DNA of 64,000 nucleotides from JBNKEI01 sp050288705 (lineage in GTDB: Bacteria > Myxococcota > Myxococcia > Myxococcales > UBA5297). The DNA is taken from NCBI GenBank assembly GCA_050288705.1, contig JBNKEI010000198.1, positions 5,975 through 69,974 on the forward strand. Reading direction: 5' to 3'. Position 1 is the stretch's first letter. Every line of letters begins with the position of its first letter. The position numbers and the translations under genes are program-made. Below the pieces are notes generated by a model that saw only the letters and a list, made by a program, of their open reading frames with translations, made no database searches and had not been told where the DNA came from. This document shows positions 18,580 to 27,295 of the stretch, in pieces.

Positions 18580-19359
18580 CTAGTTTTTTGAAACCTTGGC
18601 TTCTTGACTATTTATTGCCGAATCAATAGTTCTTTCCAAATCATAACGAACCGCCGGGCGATCCTTCAAATCGGCAGTTATCCCACCCTTTTCATATGCT
18701 ACAACTTTCACATTGGTGATTTTTCCTGGCTCCGCGTCAAAGGTAAAGCTAGACTGTACTCGAAACCGGTAATCCTCTAGGTAACTAAATACTCCATAAC
18801 CATGACCTCGGTATTCGAGTTTTACAGCAATTTGATGCTGACCAGGAACGATTCGCCCGTTGAAAATTTCGAATTCCTTTCTCCCATCCAAATCGCCATC
18901 GATATCAGCTTTAGTATAAATAGGAGATCCGTCCAAGGCATATGCCGCTGACTCCAGAAAAAAGGATGATCCCATGTCGTTCACATGCTTCAAAACGGCT
19001 TTGGACCCCTGCCCGACTGCACCCCCGCCCAAAATAGATTCCTGCAAAAGCAGTAACCTCGCCTTGGTGCGAAATACTTTCTCTTTCAAGTCGGTAACTT
19101 GTTCTTCCATGGTACGGACCCGGGTTGAAAACTCCTCGTCGGATGTTTGAAGCCCGGTCTTCCCAGCCTCCACATCAGAAGACTTTCGCTTGTCTTCAGA
19201 AGAGGCGCTGGAGTCACCGGAAACATCAGAGACAGGCAAGGCAGATTGTTGTTCTGCCGCACCCACCTGAGCACGAGCATTAGATGTAGTTCCTTGACCG
19301 TATGCTGCTGCAGAACAAATCGCCACGACACTACATACGAAGAGATATTTGGCTCTCAC
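18580..19359 (-). CDS. Secreted coiled-coil plus beta-domain protein, first gene of the Glt-like operon
   Basis: Protein of 259 residues with signal peptide MRAKYLFVCSVVAICSAAAYG. After a low-complexity Ser/Ala/Asp stretch there is a coiled coil (about 83-110, EEQVTDLKEKVFRTKARLLLLQES). A C-terminal beta-rich domain (about 120-245) contains FNGRIVPGQHQIAVKLEYRGHGYGVFSYL and FRVQSSFTFDAEPGKITNVKVVAYEKGG. Related myxobacterial proteins are sometimes mis-annotated as dihydrolipoamide acetyltransferase; nothing here supports that enzyme. It follows mglA by 169 bases and heads the run of TPR genes. Confidence 0.7.
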   Translation of the reverse strand: MRAKYLFVCSVVAICSAAAYGQGTTSNARAQVGAAEQQSALPVSDVSGDSSASSEDKRKSSDVEAGKTGLQTSDEEFSTRVRTMEEQVTDLKEKVFRTKARLLLLQESILGGGAVGQGSKAVLKHVNDMGSSFFLESAAYALDGSPIYTKADIDGDLDGRKEFEIFNGRIVPGQHQIAVKLEYRGHGYGVFSYLEDYRFRVQSSFTFDAEPGKITNVKVVAYEKGGITADLKDRPAVRYDLERTIDSAINSQEAKVSKN

Positions 19360-19449
19360 GTGCGTATCCTTTGGATTACCCCCGGCATGGCTGACAATAA
19401 GTCGAGTTGGCTACCGCAAATTGCCTAGCCTCCCGCGAAACTTGGTGTT

Positions 19450-19478
19450 TTCTATCATCCACGGGGCAACATTGTCAA
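19450..19478 (-). promoter_or_regulatory. Candidate sigma70-type promoter of the Glt-like operon
   Basis: On the minus strand a perfect -35 hexamer TTGACA (19478-19473) is followed after 16-17 bases by GATAGA/ATAGAA, a weak -10. It lies about 90 bases upstream of the start at 19359, in the only sizeable gap between mglA and the TPR genes. The weak -10 keeps confidence low. Confidence 0.3.
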
Positions 19479-19489
19479 TTTGAGCCCCG
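19462..19489. repeat. Short inverted repeat between mglA and the Glt-like operon
   Basis: CGGGGC (19462-19467) and GCCCCG (19484-19489) form a six-base-pair stem around a 16-base loop that contains the -35 hexamer. There is no T-run after either side, so it is not a clear terminator; it may be an operator or a chance dyad. Confidence 0.35.
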
Positions 19490-19528
19490 ACTTCTTTTAC
19501 TTCTTCCTGCCTACTTGGTCGGTTTTTT

Positions 19529-20116
19529 TTATCCGCCCTTCTTCAACTCGGTAAGTACAAGTTTGGCAACGCTTTTTAGCGTATCGAAGACGCCGACTCC
19601 CGTTGGCGCTACTGCCTGGAATTCAGGAACCGCACGAGGATTTAACAGCCCCCTAAGATCGTCGATGGTTGCTACATTCGATAAATCCCGTTTGTTATAC
19701 TGCACCACAAATGGAATTCGATTCAAATCGTAGCCCTGCTCAGATAGATTAATGCGCAAGTTTTCCATGGATTCTACATTGGCTTCCATGCGCTCAATCT
19801 GACTATCGGCTACAAAAACTACTCCATCGACACCCTTGAGAATTAGTTTACGGGAGGCATCATAGAAAACCTGTCCTGGCACCGTATATAGATGAAAACG
19901 AGTTTTAAAACCTCGTATCTCTCCCAGAGACAACGGCAAGAAGTCAAAGAAAAGAGTACGCTCTGTCTCGGTAGCAAGAGAAATCATCTTGCCCTTGGCT
20001 TCCGGATTAGTCTTAGCGTAAATGTACTGCAAATTAGTGGTCTTCCCGCATAGTCCTGGACCGTAATATACGATCTTGCAGTTTATCTCGCGGGACGAGT
20101 AGTTTATGAACGACAT
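19529..20116 (-). CDS. mglA: MglA, Ras-like GTPase controlling polarity and motility
   Basis: Small GTPase of 195 residues beginning MSFINYSSREINCKIVYYG. The P-loop is G19-P-G-L-C-G-K-T26, the switch-II region reads FHLYTVPGQVFYDASRK and the guanine-specificity motif is QYNKRD. The C-terminus TGVGVFDTLKSVAKLVLTEL also matches Myxococcus MglA. As I remember that protein, similarity is very high along the whole length. In Myxococcus MglA-GTP marks the leading pole and recruits gliding (Agl-Glt) and pilus machinery. It is 23 bases downstream of mglB, the conserved order, and lies upstream of a Glt-like operon, so here it probably drives the same envelope machine. Confidence 0.96.
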   Translation of the reverse strand: MSFINYSSREINCKIVYYGPGLCGKTTNLQYIYAKTNPEAKGKMISLATETERTLFFDFLPLSLGEIRGFKTRFHLYTVPGQVFYDASRKLILKGVDGVVFVADSQIERMEANVESMENLRINLSEQGYDLNRIPFVVQYNKRDLSNVATIDDLRGLLNPRAVPEFQAVAPTGVGVFDTLKSVAKLVLTELKKGG

Positions 20117-20139
20117 TTCACTCGCTCGGTGTAAGGGGC

Positions 20140-20619
20140 CTACTCGCTAAAAAGATTATCAATATCTTCGTCAGTAATCTCAGCAAAGGCAGAGCCCGTT
20201 CCTGGCGCATTCGCCTTCTTCAACAGCCCGTCAAAAATACTAGCCAACTGCTCACTTGCTCGTCTTGCCCGCAACCGGACAAGCCCAATTTGGTTCTTAT
20301 TCTCGAAAATGACCACAAGAATCACTCTCCCTGCAACGATATTTATATAGATACTGTCTTTTTCACCCTCATGAAACAATATTGAAAATTCGTGCTCACC
20401 AATTAACTTGGCCAGCCCTCCGGTTGCAGCAATGTTGCCTGCCGTTAGAGATGCCAGGGAAGTGGTATCTAGGTCACGGGTCTGACCATTGGCAGTAATA
20501 AGCTGGCCGTTTTTGTCGACCAGAAATACCACCTTCGCGTTCGTGTCTTTCGTTAGACGATCGCAGACCGCGCTAATCTGATTGAACTCTTCTTCGTACA
20601 TAACCATCTGCGGGGTCAT
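20140..20619 (-). CDS. mglB: MglB, Roadblock/LC7 GTPase-activating protein for MglA
   Basis: Protein of 159 residues with a Roadblock/LC7 fold (EFNQISAVCDRLTKDTNAKVVFLVDKNGQ) and the Myxococcus-type C-terminus SAFAEITDEDIDNLFSE. In Myxococcus MglB sits at the lagging pole, stimulates GTP hydrolysis by MglA and keeps polarity. I chose ATG 20619 (MTPQMVMYEEEF); an in-frame extension to 20679 adds twenty basic residues not found in the family. The mglB-mglA order and the 23-base gap are the conserved operon arrangement. Confidence 0.95.
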   Translation of the reverse strand: MTPQMVMYEEEFNQISAVCDRLTKDTNAKVVFLVDKNGQLITANGQTRDLDTTSLASLTAGNIAATGGLAKLIGEHEFSILFHEGEKDSIYINIVAGRVILVVIFENKNQIGLVRLRARRASEQLASIFDGLLKKANAPGTGSAFAEITDEDIDNLFSE

Positions 20620-21202
20620 GAAACGTCGCCTCTCCAGTATGTACCGCACTTGACGCCTTTCGCAAATCCATGGCGTCACCCATTCACTTTACTGCTCCGC
20701 GCCAACATAAAAATGTCTATCAGACGGTCCGATGCGGCGCAAGTACACCGGCTCTCATAGAACTTAAGTTTCTGGATAGAAAGCACACCAACATCTTGGA
20801 TTCCTCTCGCATCTCTTCCTTAACCGTCAGCTAGGATGCAAACCTGACAATTCTTGCACGGGAAGCTCGCATCTAGCCTAGCCACCCCACCGCCTAAGTC
20901 TTTGTGTATCACAAAAACGCGCCGCATCGCTAACCCAAATCCCAACCACATGCTTTCATAGCCGCAGACAAAAAGTGATGCGACAATGTTTCCATTCTTT
21001 TTACACCAAATTTTAAACGCTATGAATTTGTCATTGGATTCCAATATAATCTTAGAACTTTTTGCTTAGCATCTTATTCATCATTCAACGAATGTAGTCT
21101 TCACTTTATAAAGTTTGTGCACACGTGTAGTAAGACACGATTTTATATCGTTGCAAGCTTGATACAAAAACTACTAGATTGAGGAAAAAATAGGAGTTGT
21201 CG
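20620..21202. other. 583-base divergent intergenic region
   Basis: Separates mglB (minus) from the ABC transporter (plus) and must carry both promoters. It contains a palindrome ACTTTATAAAGT near 21110 and AT-rich sequence after 21040. A 74-codon minus-strand frame (20820-21044) has no ribosome site and unusual composition. I see no RNA gene and no convincing promoter pair. Confidence 0.5.
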
Positions 21203-22162
21203 GTGATCCAAACCAAGGGGTTACGAAAATCTTTCCACACTCGCCAAAACGGAAAGAAAAAAGTAATTGAGGCCGTACGTAGCGTTGATCTTGCAGTTGC
21301 CAGGGGAGAAATATTTGGCTTTCTAGGACCCAACGGAGCTGGAAAAACTACTACACTACGAATGCTCTCTACGCTAATAACCCCTGATGGCGGAGAAGCC
21401 ATAATTGCAGGCGCTAATTTACGCAGTGCTCCCGGCGAGGTGCGACGCCATATAGGTTACGTAGCTCAAGGCGGCAGTACTTGGGATACAGTAACTGCTC
21501 GCGAAGAGTTAGTTTTACAAGCGCGCCTATATGGAGTTTGTAAAGATGAAGCCCACCACCGTGCTGCTCATCTCCTTAAGGCCTTCCAACTCAGTGAGTA
21601 CGCAGACCGTAAGTGCAAGACCTATTCAGGAGGCCAACGACGTCGGGTTGATATCGCTCTTGGAGTAATACACCGACCACAAATAGTGTTTCTTGATGAA
21701 CCCACTACTGGACTCGATCCTCAGAGTCGCGCTCACCTATGGGACGAGATTCGAAGACTACGCGATCAGGGCATGACCGTTTTTATTACCACCCACTACC
21801 TTGACGAAGCTGATGCGCTCTGCGACCGAATTGCTATTATGGACCATGGCACCATTGTTGCTGAGGGAACGCCTAACGAGCTTAAGCGAGAAATCGCCGG
21901 CGACGTGGTTACTGTCGGCCTTAGTAATAGCGATTGCAATCAAGCAGCTAACCTACTCAAGATGCAACCTTTTGTGACCAAAATAGAACTTCAAGGTGGT
22001 AGCCGACTACGAATGCATGTTGAGGAAGGAGCTACCGCGATGCCACAGCTATTGCGTCTACTAGACAGTACAGGAATTGCTATTGCCTCCATCGAGTTGC
22101 ATCGACCCAGTCTCGATGATGTATTTCTAATTAAAACTGGTCGATCTCTACGAGATAACTAG
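21203..22162 (+). CDS. ABC-2 type exporter, ATP-binding subunit (DrrA family)
   Basis: ATPase of 319 residues. Walker A is GPNGAGKT (residues 42-49), the signature is YSGGQRRRVDIAL, Walker B plus D-loop is IVFLDEPTTGLDP and the switch His is in FITTHYLDEAD. A C-terminal extension of about 90 residues is typical of the DrrA/NatA type. I set the start at GTG 21203 because GGAG lies six bases upstream; a TTG at 21197 would sit directly on that site. The permease gene follows nine bases later. Substrates of such pairs are drugs, lipids or sodium; nothing here decides. Confidence 0.92.
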   Translation: MIQTKGLRKSFHTRQNGKKKVIEAVRSVDLAVARGEIFGFLGPNGAGKTTTLRMLSTLITPDGGEAIIAGANLRSAPGEVRRHIGYVAQGGSTWDTVTAREELVLQARLYGVCKDEAHHRAAHLLKAFQLSEYADRKCKTYSGGQRRRVDIALGVIHRPQIVFLDEPTTGLDPQSRAHLWDEIRRLRDQGMTVFITTHYLDEADALCDRIAIMDHGTIVAEGTPNELKREIAGDVVTVGLSNSDCNQAANLLKMQPFVTKIELQGGSRLRMHVEEGATAMPQLLRLLDSTGIAIASIELHRPSLDDVFLIKTGRSLRDN

Positions 22163-22170
22163 GCTAATCT

Positions 22171-22920
22171 ATGAATTTCCTTCGCGACACATGGCTGATT
22201 TTTCATCGTCAATTATTATTAGTGATTCGTAATCCAGTTTGGGTGTTAGTAGGAATTTTTCAGCCATTTCTTTTCTTGGTTCTTTTCGGGCCTTTGCTGA
22301 GACCTCTTTTTGGAGAAAATGCCTATAACATTTTTGTGCCTGGCTTACTAATTCAGCTCGGCCTCTTTGGCTCGATGTTTGTTGGTTTTGGACTTATAGC
22401 GGAATTACGAGCGGGCATTATCGAGAGATCCCGGGTTACCCCGGTTAGTCGTGTGGCTCTTCTTCTCGGCAGGTCGTTACGTGACGTTTTAGCATTGTTG
22501 GTACAAGCAACCATCCTGGTGGTAATGTCTATTCCTTTTGGACTTACGGTCGAAGTAAAAAATGTGGTACTGGCATTTATTTTACTTAGCCTAATAGCGT
22601 TGTTTCTTACGGCTATTTCTTATGCTCTAGCATTAGCGGTTCGTAACGAAGACGCTTTTGCACCCCTAACCAATTCACTTGTAATGCCAGTATGGCTATT
22701 GGCAGGAATATTCCTGCCAATGAAAACCTTGAACGAAGGTCACTGGCTGAGACGTTTATCCCAAATAAACCCTTTTACTTGGGCAGTCGATGGTGCGCGG
22801 GCACTTTTTGCTGGATATCCCGCCGATCCTGCAGTTTGGAAATCACTCGTTTTTATTGGGGTGCTTACCGTCTTGGCAGTTACCTGGGCAGCACGCATGT
22901 TCGCTCGCAGCGTCCGGTAG
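22171..22920 (+). CDS. ABC-2 type exporter, permease subunit
   Basis: Membrane protein of 249 residues with six predicted helices (starting near residue 23) and the ABC-2 features PFLFLVLFGPLL, IERSRVTPVSR and LVMPVWLLAGIFLPM. It pairs with the upstream ATPase to form a DrrAB-like exporter. The last 78 bases overlap the 3' end of the convergent acyl-CoA ligase gene; both C-termini look normal, so the overlap seems real. Confidence 0.92.
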   Translation: MNFLRDTWLIFHRQLLLVIRNPVWVLVGIFQPFLFLVLFGPLLRPLFGENAYNIFVPGLLIQLGLFGSMFVGFGLIAELRAGIIERSRVTPVSRVALLLGRSLRDVLALLVQATILVVMSIPFGLTVEVKNVVLAFILLSLIALFLTAISYALALAVRNEDAFAPLTNSLVMPVWLLAGIFLPMKTLNEGHWLRRLSQINPFTWAVDGARALFAGYPADPAVWKSLVFIGVLTVLAVTWAARMFARSVR

Positions 22921-24306
22921 CGGCGCCAATAGGCTTCTCCACGCCTGCTTGGTAGCTCGGCGATCTACTTTGCCATTAGGCCCTATTATCAAGCAAGGCA
23001 CCATAGCAACTTGACGAGGTTCTTTGTAAGAAGCTAGCTGGCCTTTCCAAAACATTGCCAAATTTTGCAAGGAAAGCACCAAATTAGACTCAGGCACCAA
23101 AACTGCAGCTACCTGTTCACCCCACTCGGAGTGGAAAATGCCGAATACACAAGCTGCCCGCACCCCAGGAATGTTTTCGAGGATTTTCTCTACCTCTGCC
23201 GGCGAGACATTCTCCCCACCAGTTACAATGCGGTCTTCTCGGCGACACTCAACATGTAGTCTTCCCTGCTCATCGAGGCTTCCCGCATCGCCAGTGCAAA
23301 ACCATCCCTCGACAAGAGGCTGTGTTTCTTCACCCCAATACCCGTCGAATAGCATTGGGCCGCGAACCAGAATTTGTCCAAGCTCACAGCGAGCTTCCAC
23401 ACCAGGTAGAAGCATTGCCCCCTTGGATACTGCGGCAATATCATCCGCCTCATTTAGGGGCTGCGTAGCAATCTGTGACGCGGTCTCAGTCATTCCATAG
23501 GTGGCCATAGCAGGAATTCCTTGTTTTCTCGCTCGCTGTAAAAGCGACTGACTCGCCCGCGCTCCTCCAACTAAAACCGCCCGCAATGGCCTCCCCTTCC
23601 AATCTGGGCATTGAGTTACAATTCTTTCCAATTGAGTAGGCACCAGGCTAAGAAGGGTTGCGCGAGAGCGAACGATCATCTGTACTAGATCTTTAGGTGA
23701 AAGCCCTAGCGGAGCTAGTATTATTGGCTTTCCTGCCAACAAACAACGGATTACTATCGAAAGACCTCCAATATGGGCCAGGGTGAGAGACAGCAGCCAG
23801 CGATCGTTCTCATTCCACCCCAAGTGCAAACCGCTGGCCTTGGCCGAAGCCTGCAAAGCTTGGCTAGCAAGGCAAACTACTTTTGGCAGACTAGTTGAGC
23901 CACTAGTCGCCATAAGCACCGCTGGCTTGCGTTGAAGCGAAGAGACCTTCGTGAAATCGGAAGCAGCTTTCCATCCACCCGGGAAACGTTCCAATTCTAC
24001 TGCGCCCACCCTATCAATCAAAGAACGTCGTTCGTACTGCGTCCATCGCGGATGCAATGGAAACACCGGACGACGTAGTTCGAGCAACGCCAGAATCAAA
24101 ACCAACGAATGCCAGGAATGACTAGCCGTAAAAGCGACTGGAACCGACAATGGGCAATCTAGATTTCTGGAAACATCCTGGCACAAAGAATTAACTTCTT
24201 GCGCAAGTTGGGCACCACTAATCTCTCGCTCATTCCATAATACCGCGGTTGATCGATTAATCTGCTTCAGCAGGTTCAAAACATTCAGATTCTCTACGTC
24301 TGACAT
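22843..24306 (-). CDS. AMP-forming acyl-CoA ligase, probably o-succinylbenzoate-CoA ligase (MenE-like)
   Basis: ANL-superfamily enzyme of 487 residues. Seen are the P-loop LMATSGSTSLPK, the A5 motif ATYGMTETASQ, the hinge FCTGDAGSLDEQGRLHVECRREDRIVTGGENVSPAEVE and the catalytic-lysine region GPNGKVDRR. The short length and GGENVSP sequence fit MenE of menaquinone synthesis, but no other men gene is nearby, so substrate is uncertain. The start at ATG 24306 has weak GGTG upstream; a GTG at 24318 is possible. It overlaps the end of mutM by 13 bases and the convergent permease by 78. Confidence 0.82.
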   Translation of the reverse strand: MSDVENLNVLNLLKQINRSTAVLWNEREISGAQLAQEVNSLCQDVSRNLDCPLSVPVAFTASHSWHSLVLILALLELRRPVFPLHPRWTQYERRSLIDRVGAVELERFPGGWKAASDFTKVSSLQRKPAVLMATSGSTSLPKVVCLASQALQASAKASGLHLGWNENDRWLLSLTLAHIGGLSIVIRCLLAGKPIILAPLGLSPKDLVQMIVRSRATLLSLVPTQLERIVTQCPDWKGRPLRAVLVGGARASQSLLQRARKQGIPAMATYGMTETASQIATQPLNEADDIAAVSKGAMLLPGVEARCELGQILVRGPMLFDGYWGEETQPLVEGWFCTGDAGSLDEQGRLHVECRREDRIVTGGENVSPAEVEKILENIPGVRAACVFGIFHSEWGEQVAAVLVPESNLVLSLQNLAMFWKGQLASYKEPRQVAMVPCLIIGPNGKVDRRATKQAWRSLLAPLPDAASEHACCPGNCQDGKHPNKNE

Positions 24307-25157
24307 TTTGGACACCAATAAGTAGTCCGACCATTTTGCCGAAAAGATTCAATAATGGTACTGCATCGAGAACATGGCTGGCCGGCCTTCCCATATACCA
24401 AAAATGGATTTCTCGCCCCCGGATCTTCTACGTATTCGATGTCTGCTGAGAGTGCTGGCAATTGAGATAAAGAATATTCCAAGGTTTCTTGAATTCCTTT
24501 TGCCAGCTTGGCGAGCTCATCAGCAACCAATTGGTCAGCCTTGCGTTGGGGATTAATTCCTGCCCTATATAGAGCCTCTGCAGCCTGAATATTACCTAGA
24601 CCTGCGATAATTTCTTGTTCCATCAAGGCGATTTTTACTGGGCGCCGAACGCGAATCAACCGCCTTCCTAGTTCCTGTCCGTTAAGCGGGTTCAGCCACA
24701 CATCGGGCCCCCATTTTGCTTCAGTTGGAGAAAATCCCTGCTGAGATTTAAAAAGGGAACAATACCCAAACTTTCGCGGGTCACGAAAATGAATGGTTTT
24801 TTTGTTTTCTAAATTCCATTGAAATCGACTGTATGGCTCGTGAACTTCGCTAGGCCGAAGTAAAAACTTTCCTGTCATTCCAAAATGAACATGAAGAATC
24901 CAAGAATCTTGCTTATCTAAATGAAAAAAAAGAAAGAGATTCTTCCCGTGCCTCATTACTTTGCCAAGCACCTTTCCAGGAAAAAAATTGGCAAAAATAG
25001 CCTCTTCCGAAGTTTCTGATAGCGATGTTTGGAATATTTGTTCACCGGTTTTTCTTCGCATCACTCCGCTTTCTGCTGAAGCGCTCTCAATACGAAGTCC
25101 CAGCATCCAGCTTTGCAATTGGCGTGAAGCATGTTCTACTTCTGGCAACTCAGGCAT
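24294..25157 (-). CDS. mutM: Formamidopyrimidine-DNA glycosylase (Fpg/MutM)
   Basis: Base-excision repair enzyme that removes 8-oxoguanine and nicks the strand. The 287-residue protein starts MPELPEVE with the catalytic Pro2 and Glu3, has the essential lysine in RHGKNLFLFF, the helix-two-turn-helix GLGNIQAAEALYRAGINP, and the C-terminal zinc finger CSRC...CPKC. All key residues are present. The acyl-CoA ligase start lies inside its last codons, so the two may be co-transcribed. Divergent from hflK. Confidence 0.95.
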   Translation of the reverse strand: MPELPEVEHASRQLQSWMLGLRIESASAESGVMRRKTGEQIFQTSLSETSEEAIFANFFPGKVLGKVMRHGKNLFLFFHLDKQDSWILHVHFGMTGKFLLRPSEVHEPYSRFQWNLENKKTIHFRDPRKFGYCSLFKSQQGFSPTEAKWGPDVWLNPLNGQELGRRLIRVRRPVKIALMEQEIIAGLGNIQAAEALYRAGINPQRKADQLVADELAKLAKGIQETLEYSLSQLPALSADIEYVEDPGARNPFLVYGKAGQPCSRCSTIIESFRQNGRTTYWCPKCQT

Positions 25158-25357
25158 TCGGTATCCTCTTTTATAAAAACTAAATTCGGTCTTGGTTGGC
25201 CGTCTGTTTAACCTTAATTACCAATTTCTACTTATTCCTACATCGATAAAAAGGTCCAAACCGAATATTCTTGCGTTTTTTTTAGCTTTGGTCATCGTCG
25301 TATTCAACACAGGAGAAACTGCTTCGTAACCAGACCACATTAGAAAGGAAGACATTG

Positions 25358-26359
25358 GTGAGAAACCAATTCCCTAAAGACCACGAACCCGACATAGATG
25401 AACTAGCAGTACAAGCTATAGACGCAGCTAAAAAAAACATTCGTAGATTCGCCCCCTTGGCGCTTGTAGTAATTTTACTAATTGCTGCTCTTGCCAGTTT
25501 TTACAGCGTAGGACCTGGAGAGCAAGGGGTAGTGCGTACCTTTGGTAAAGAAACCGGCAAAAGTGGCCCAGGAGCTCATTTTGCTATTCCTATTGTCCAA
25601 CGCGTCGACGTGGTGAATATCCAAAAAGTACGCAGGGTCGAAGTAGGATTCCGAGGCAATGAACGCATTCCTGACGAATCATCAATGCTTACCGGCGACG
25701 AGAACATTGTTGAGGCGCAAATGATTGTACAGTTTCGCGTCACGGACCCCAGCAAGTATTTATTTCGATTACGCGAGCCAGAGGAAACCTTGCGCACCAC
25801 TTCCGAGGTAGCTCTTCGAGGAATGATCGGTCGCACCACTATTGACGAGGCAATGACTACCGGTCGTGAAAAAGTCCAGGCCGAAACTCAGACCTGGCTG
25901 CAAACACTTATGGACAACTATCAGAGCGGACTCACCATTACCGAAGTAAAACTGCAGGTTGTTGACGCTCCTGACGAAGTTCGCGAAGCTTTTCACGACG
26001 TGGTCCGCGCTCGGGAGGAAAAAGAAAAACTAATCAACCAGGCGATGGGGTACAAAGCAGACGTTATTCCCCGCGCCCGAGGAGAAGCACAACAAATCTT
26101 GCGAGAAGCTGAAGCATACAGCGAGCAACGAGTTTTGCGCGCCAACGGCGATGTCGCCAAGTTTGCAGCCATCCTCGCTGAATATCGAAAAGCCAAAAGT
26201 GTTACCCGCCAGCGTCTTCATTTGGAAACCATGGAACGCATCCTTCGTGCTACTCCCCGGAAAATCATTATTGACGGCGATCTATCCAAAAATACCCTGC
26301 CTGTCCTGCCTTTGGGTCACGGTCTGGCTGGCTTAACACAGGAAGGAGGAGGTAGATAA
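25358..26359 (+). CDS. hflK: HflK, SPFH-family membrane protease regulator
   Basis: Protein of 333 residues with an N-terminal membrane helix (about residues 32-50) followed by an SPFH/prohibitin domain beginning VGPGEQGVVRTFGKE. It has a long helical region (REEKEKLINQAMGYKADVIPRARGEAQQILREAEAY) and lacks the long glycine-rich N-terminus of E. coli HflK. In the family HflK and HflC form a cage around FtsH and limit its access to membrane substrates. I prefer GTG 25358 (AGGA eight bases upstream) to TTG 25355. hflC follows immediately. Confidence 0.93.
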   Translation: MRNQFPKDHEPDIDELAVQAIDAAKKNIRRFAPLALVVILLIAALASFYSVGPGEQGVVRTFGKETGKSGPGAHFAIPIVQRVDVVNIQKVRRVEVGFRGNERIPDESSMLTGDENIVEAQMIVQFRVTDPSKYLFRLREPEETLRTTSEVALRGMIGRTTIDEAMTTGREKVQAETQTWLQTLMDNYQSGLTITEVKLQVVDAPDEVREAFHDVVRAREEKEKLINQAMGYKADVIPRARGEAQQILREAEAYSEQRVLRANGDVAKFAAILAEYRKAKSVTRQRLHLETMERILRATPRKIIIDGDLSKNTLPVLPLGHGLAGLTQEGGGR

Positions 26360-26360
26360 G

Positions 26361-27227
26361 ATGTCTAGCCGAACTTTGGCAGTACTCACCTTAGTAGGTT
26401 TCATATCATTTGTGGGAATTTCCAGCGTAGCAATAATCGATGAATCCGAGCTCGCTATCGTAACCCAGCTTGGACAATATAAAGCCACGCTTGATAAGCC
26501 AGGGATTCATTTCAAAATTCCGTTTGTGCAGACTGTCCACCGCATGGAGCGACGAATTCTCGGAAGCGACGCCCCTCCTGCAGAATACTTAACATTGGAT
26601 AAAAAACGGCTAGTGGCCGATCCCGTTACTCGCTGGCGTATTGTAGACCCGCTACAATTTTTTATTACCGTGCACGACGAGGGCGGAGCTCGCGCGCGGG
26701 TTGACGATATTGTACTTAGCGAAATGCGCCGCGAGGTCGCTAGTCACAATTTCGGAGAAATCGTAGGCAATGCCCGAGATCCACTAATGATCGCAGTAGC
26801 AAACCGCGCGGGACTCAAATCAAAAAAGGAATTTGGTATTGAAATTATCGATGTGCGCATAAAACGTGCTGACCTTCCTCGCGAAGTACAAGAAAGCGTC
26901 TTTGCACGCATGCGCGCAGAACGAGAAAGAATTGCCAAGCAATATCGCTCGGAAGGAGAAGAAGAGGCCGCCAAAATACGCGCAGAAACAGATAAAGAGA
27001 AGACTATTCTTCTAGCCAAATCCTACGAGGCAGCTCAAAAACTTCGAGGCAGTGGCGATGCGGAAAGCACGCGTATTTATGCGGACACCTACGGGAAAGA
27101 CCCCGAACTCTACTCTTTCTTGCGAAGCCTTGATGCCTACGAACAGATAATCAATAATCAAACGTCTTTAGTACTTTCCGCCAAATCAGAAATGTTTAAG
27201 TATTTGGCAAAACCAGACAAAAAGTAG
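26361..27227 (+). CDS. hflC: HflC, SPFH-family membrane protease regulator
   Basis: Partner of HflK, 288 residues. An N-terminal signal-anchor helix is followed by an SPFH domain (VDESELAIVTQLGQ-like IDESELAIVTQLGQY). The family signature IDVRIKRADLPREVQESVFARMRAERERIAKQYRSEGEEEA-type region is present, and near the end DPELYSFLRSLDAYEQI. An AGGAGGAGG run just upstream gives a strong ribosome site. The hflK stop lies two bases before. A hairpin downstream probably ends the transcript. Confidence 0.94.
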   Translation: MSSRTLAVLTLVGFISFVGISSVAIIDESELAIVTQLGQYKATLDKPGIHFKIPFVQTVHRMERRILGSDAPPAEYLTLDKKRLVADPVTRWRIVDPLQFFITVHDEGGARARVDDIVLSEMRREVASHNFGEIVGNARDPLMIAVANRAGLKSKKEFGIEIIDVRIKRADLPREVQESVFARMRAERERIAKQYRSEGEEEAAKIRAETDKEKTILLAKSYEAAQKLRGSGDAESTRIYADTYGKDPELYSFLRSLDAYEQIINNQTSLVLSAKSEMFKYLAKPDKK

Positions 27228-27253
27228 ATGGAAATAAAATACTAGAAATATTT

Positions 27254-27288
27254 TTTTGGGGCTTATGGATTCCTAACAAGCCCCAAAA
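27254..27288. terminator. Inverted repeat between convergent genes, probable bidirectional terminator
   Basis: TTTTGGGGCTT (27254-27264) pairs with AAGCCCCAAAA (27278-27288): an 11-base-pair stem with a 13-base loop between hflC and the convergent lipoprotein gene. The A and T runs are inside the stem, so the U-tract after the hairpin is short on either strand. Confidence 0.6.
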
Positions 27289-27295
27289 TTCAACA

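Noticed and set aside
20820..21044. 74-codon minus-strand open frame upstream of mglB
   Set aside because: No ribosome site, odd composition and location in the divergent promoter region; treated as non-coding.
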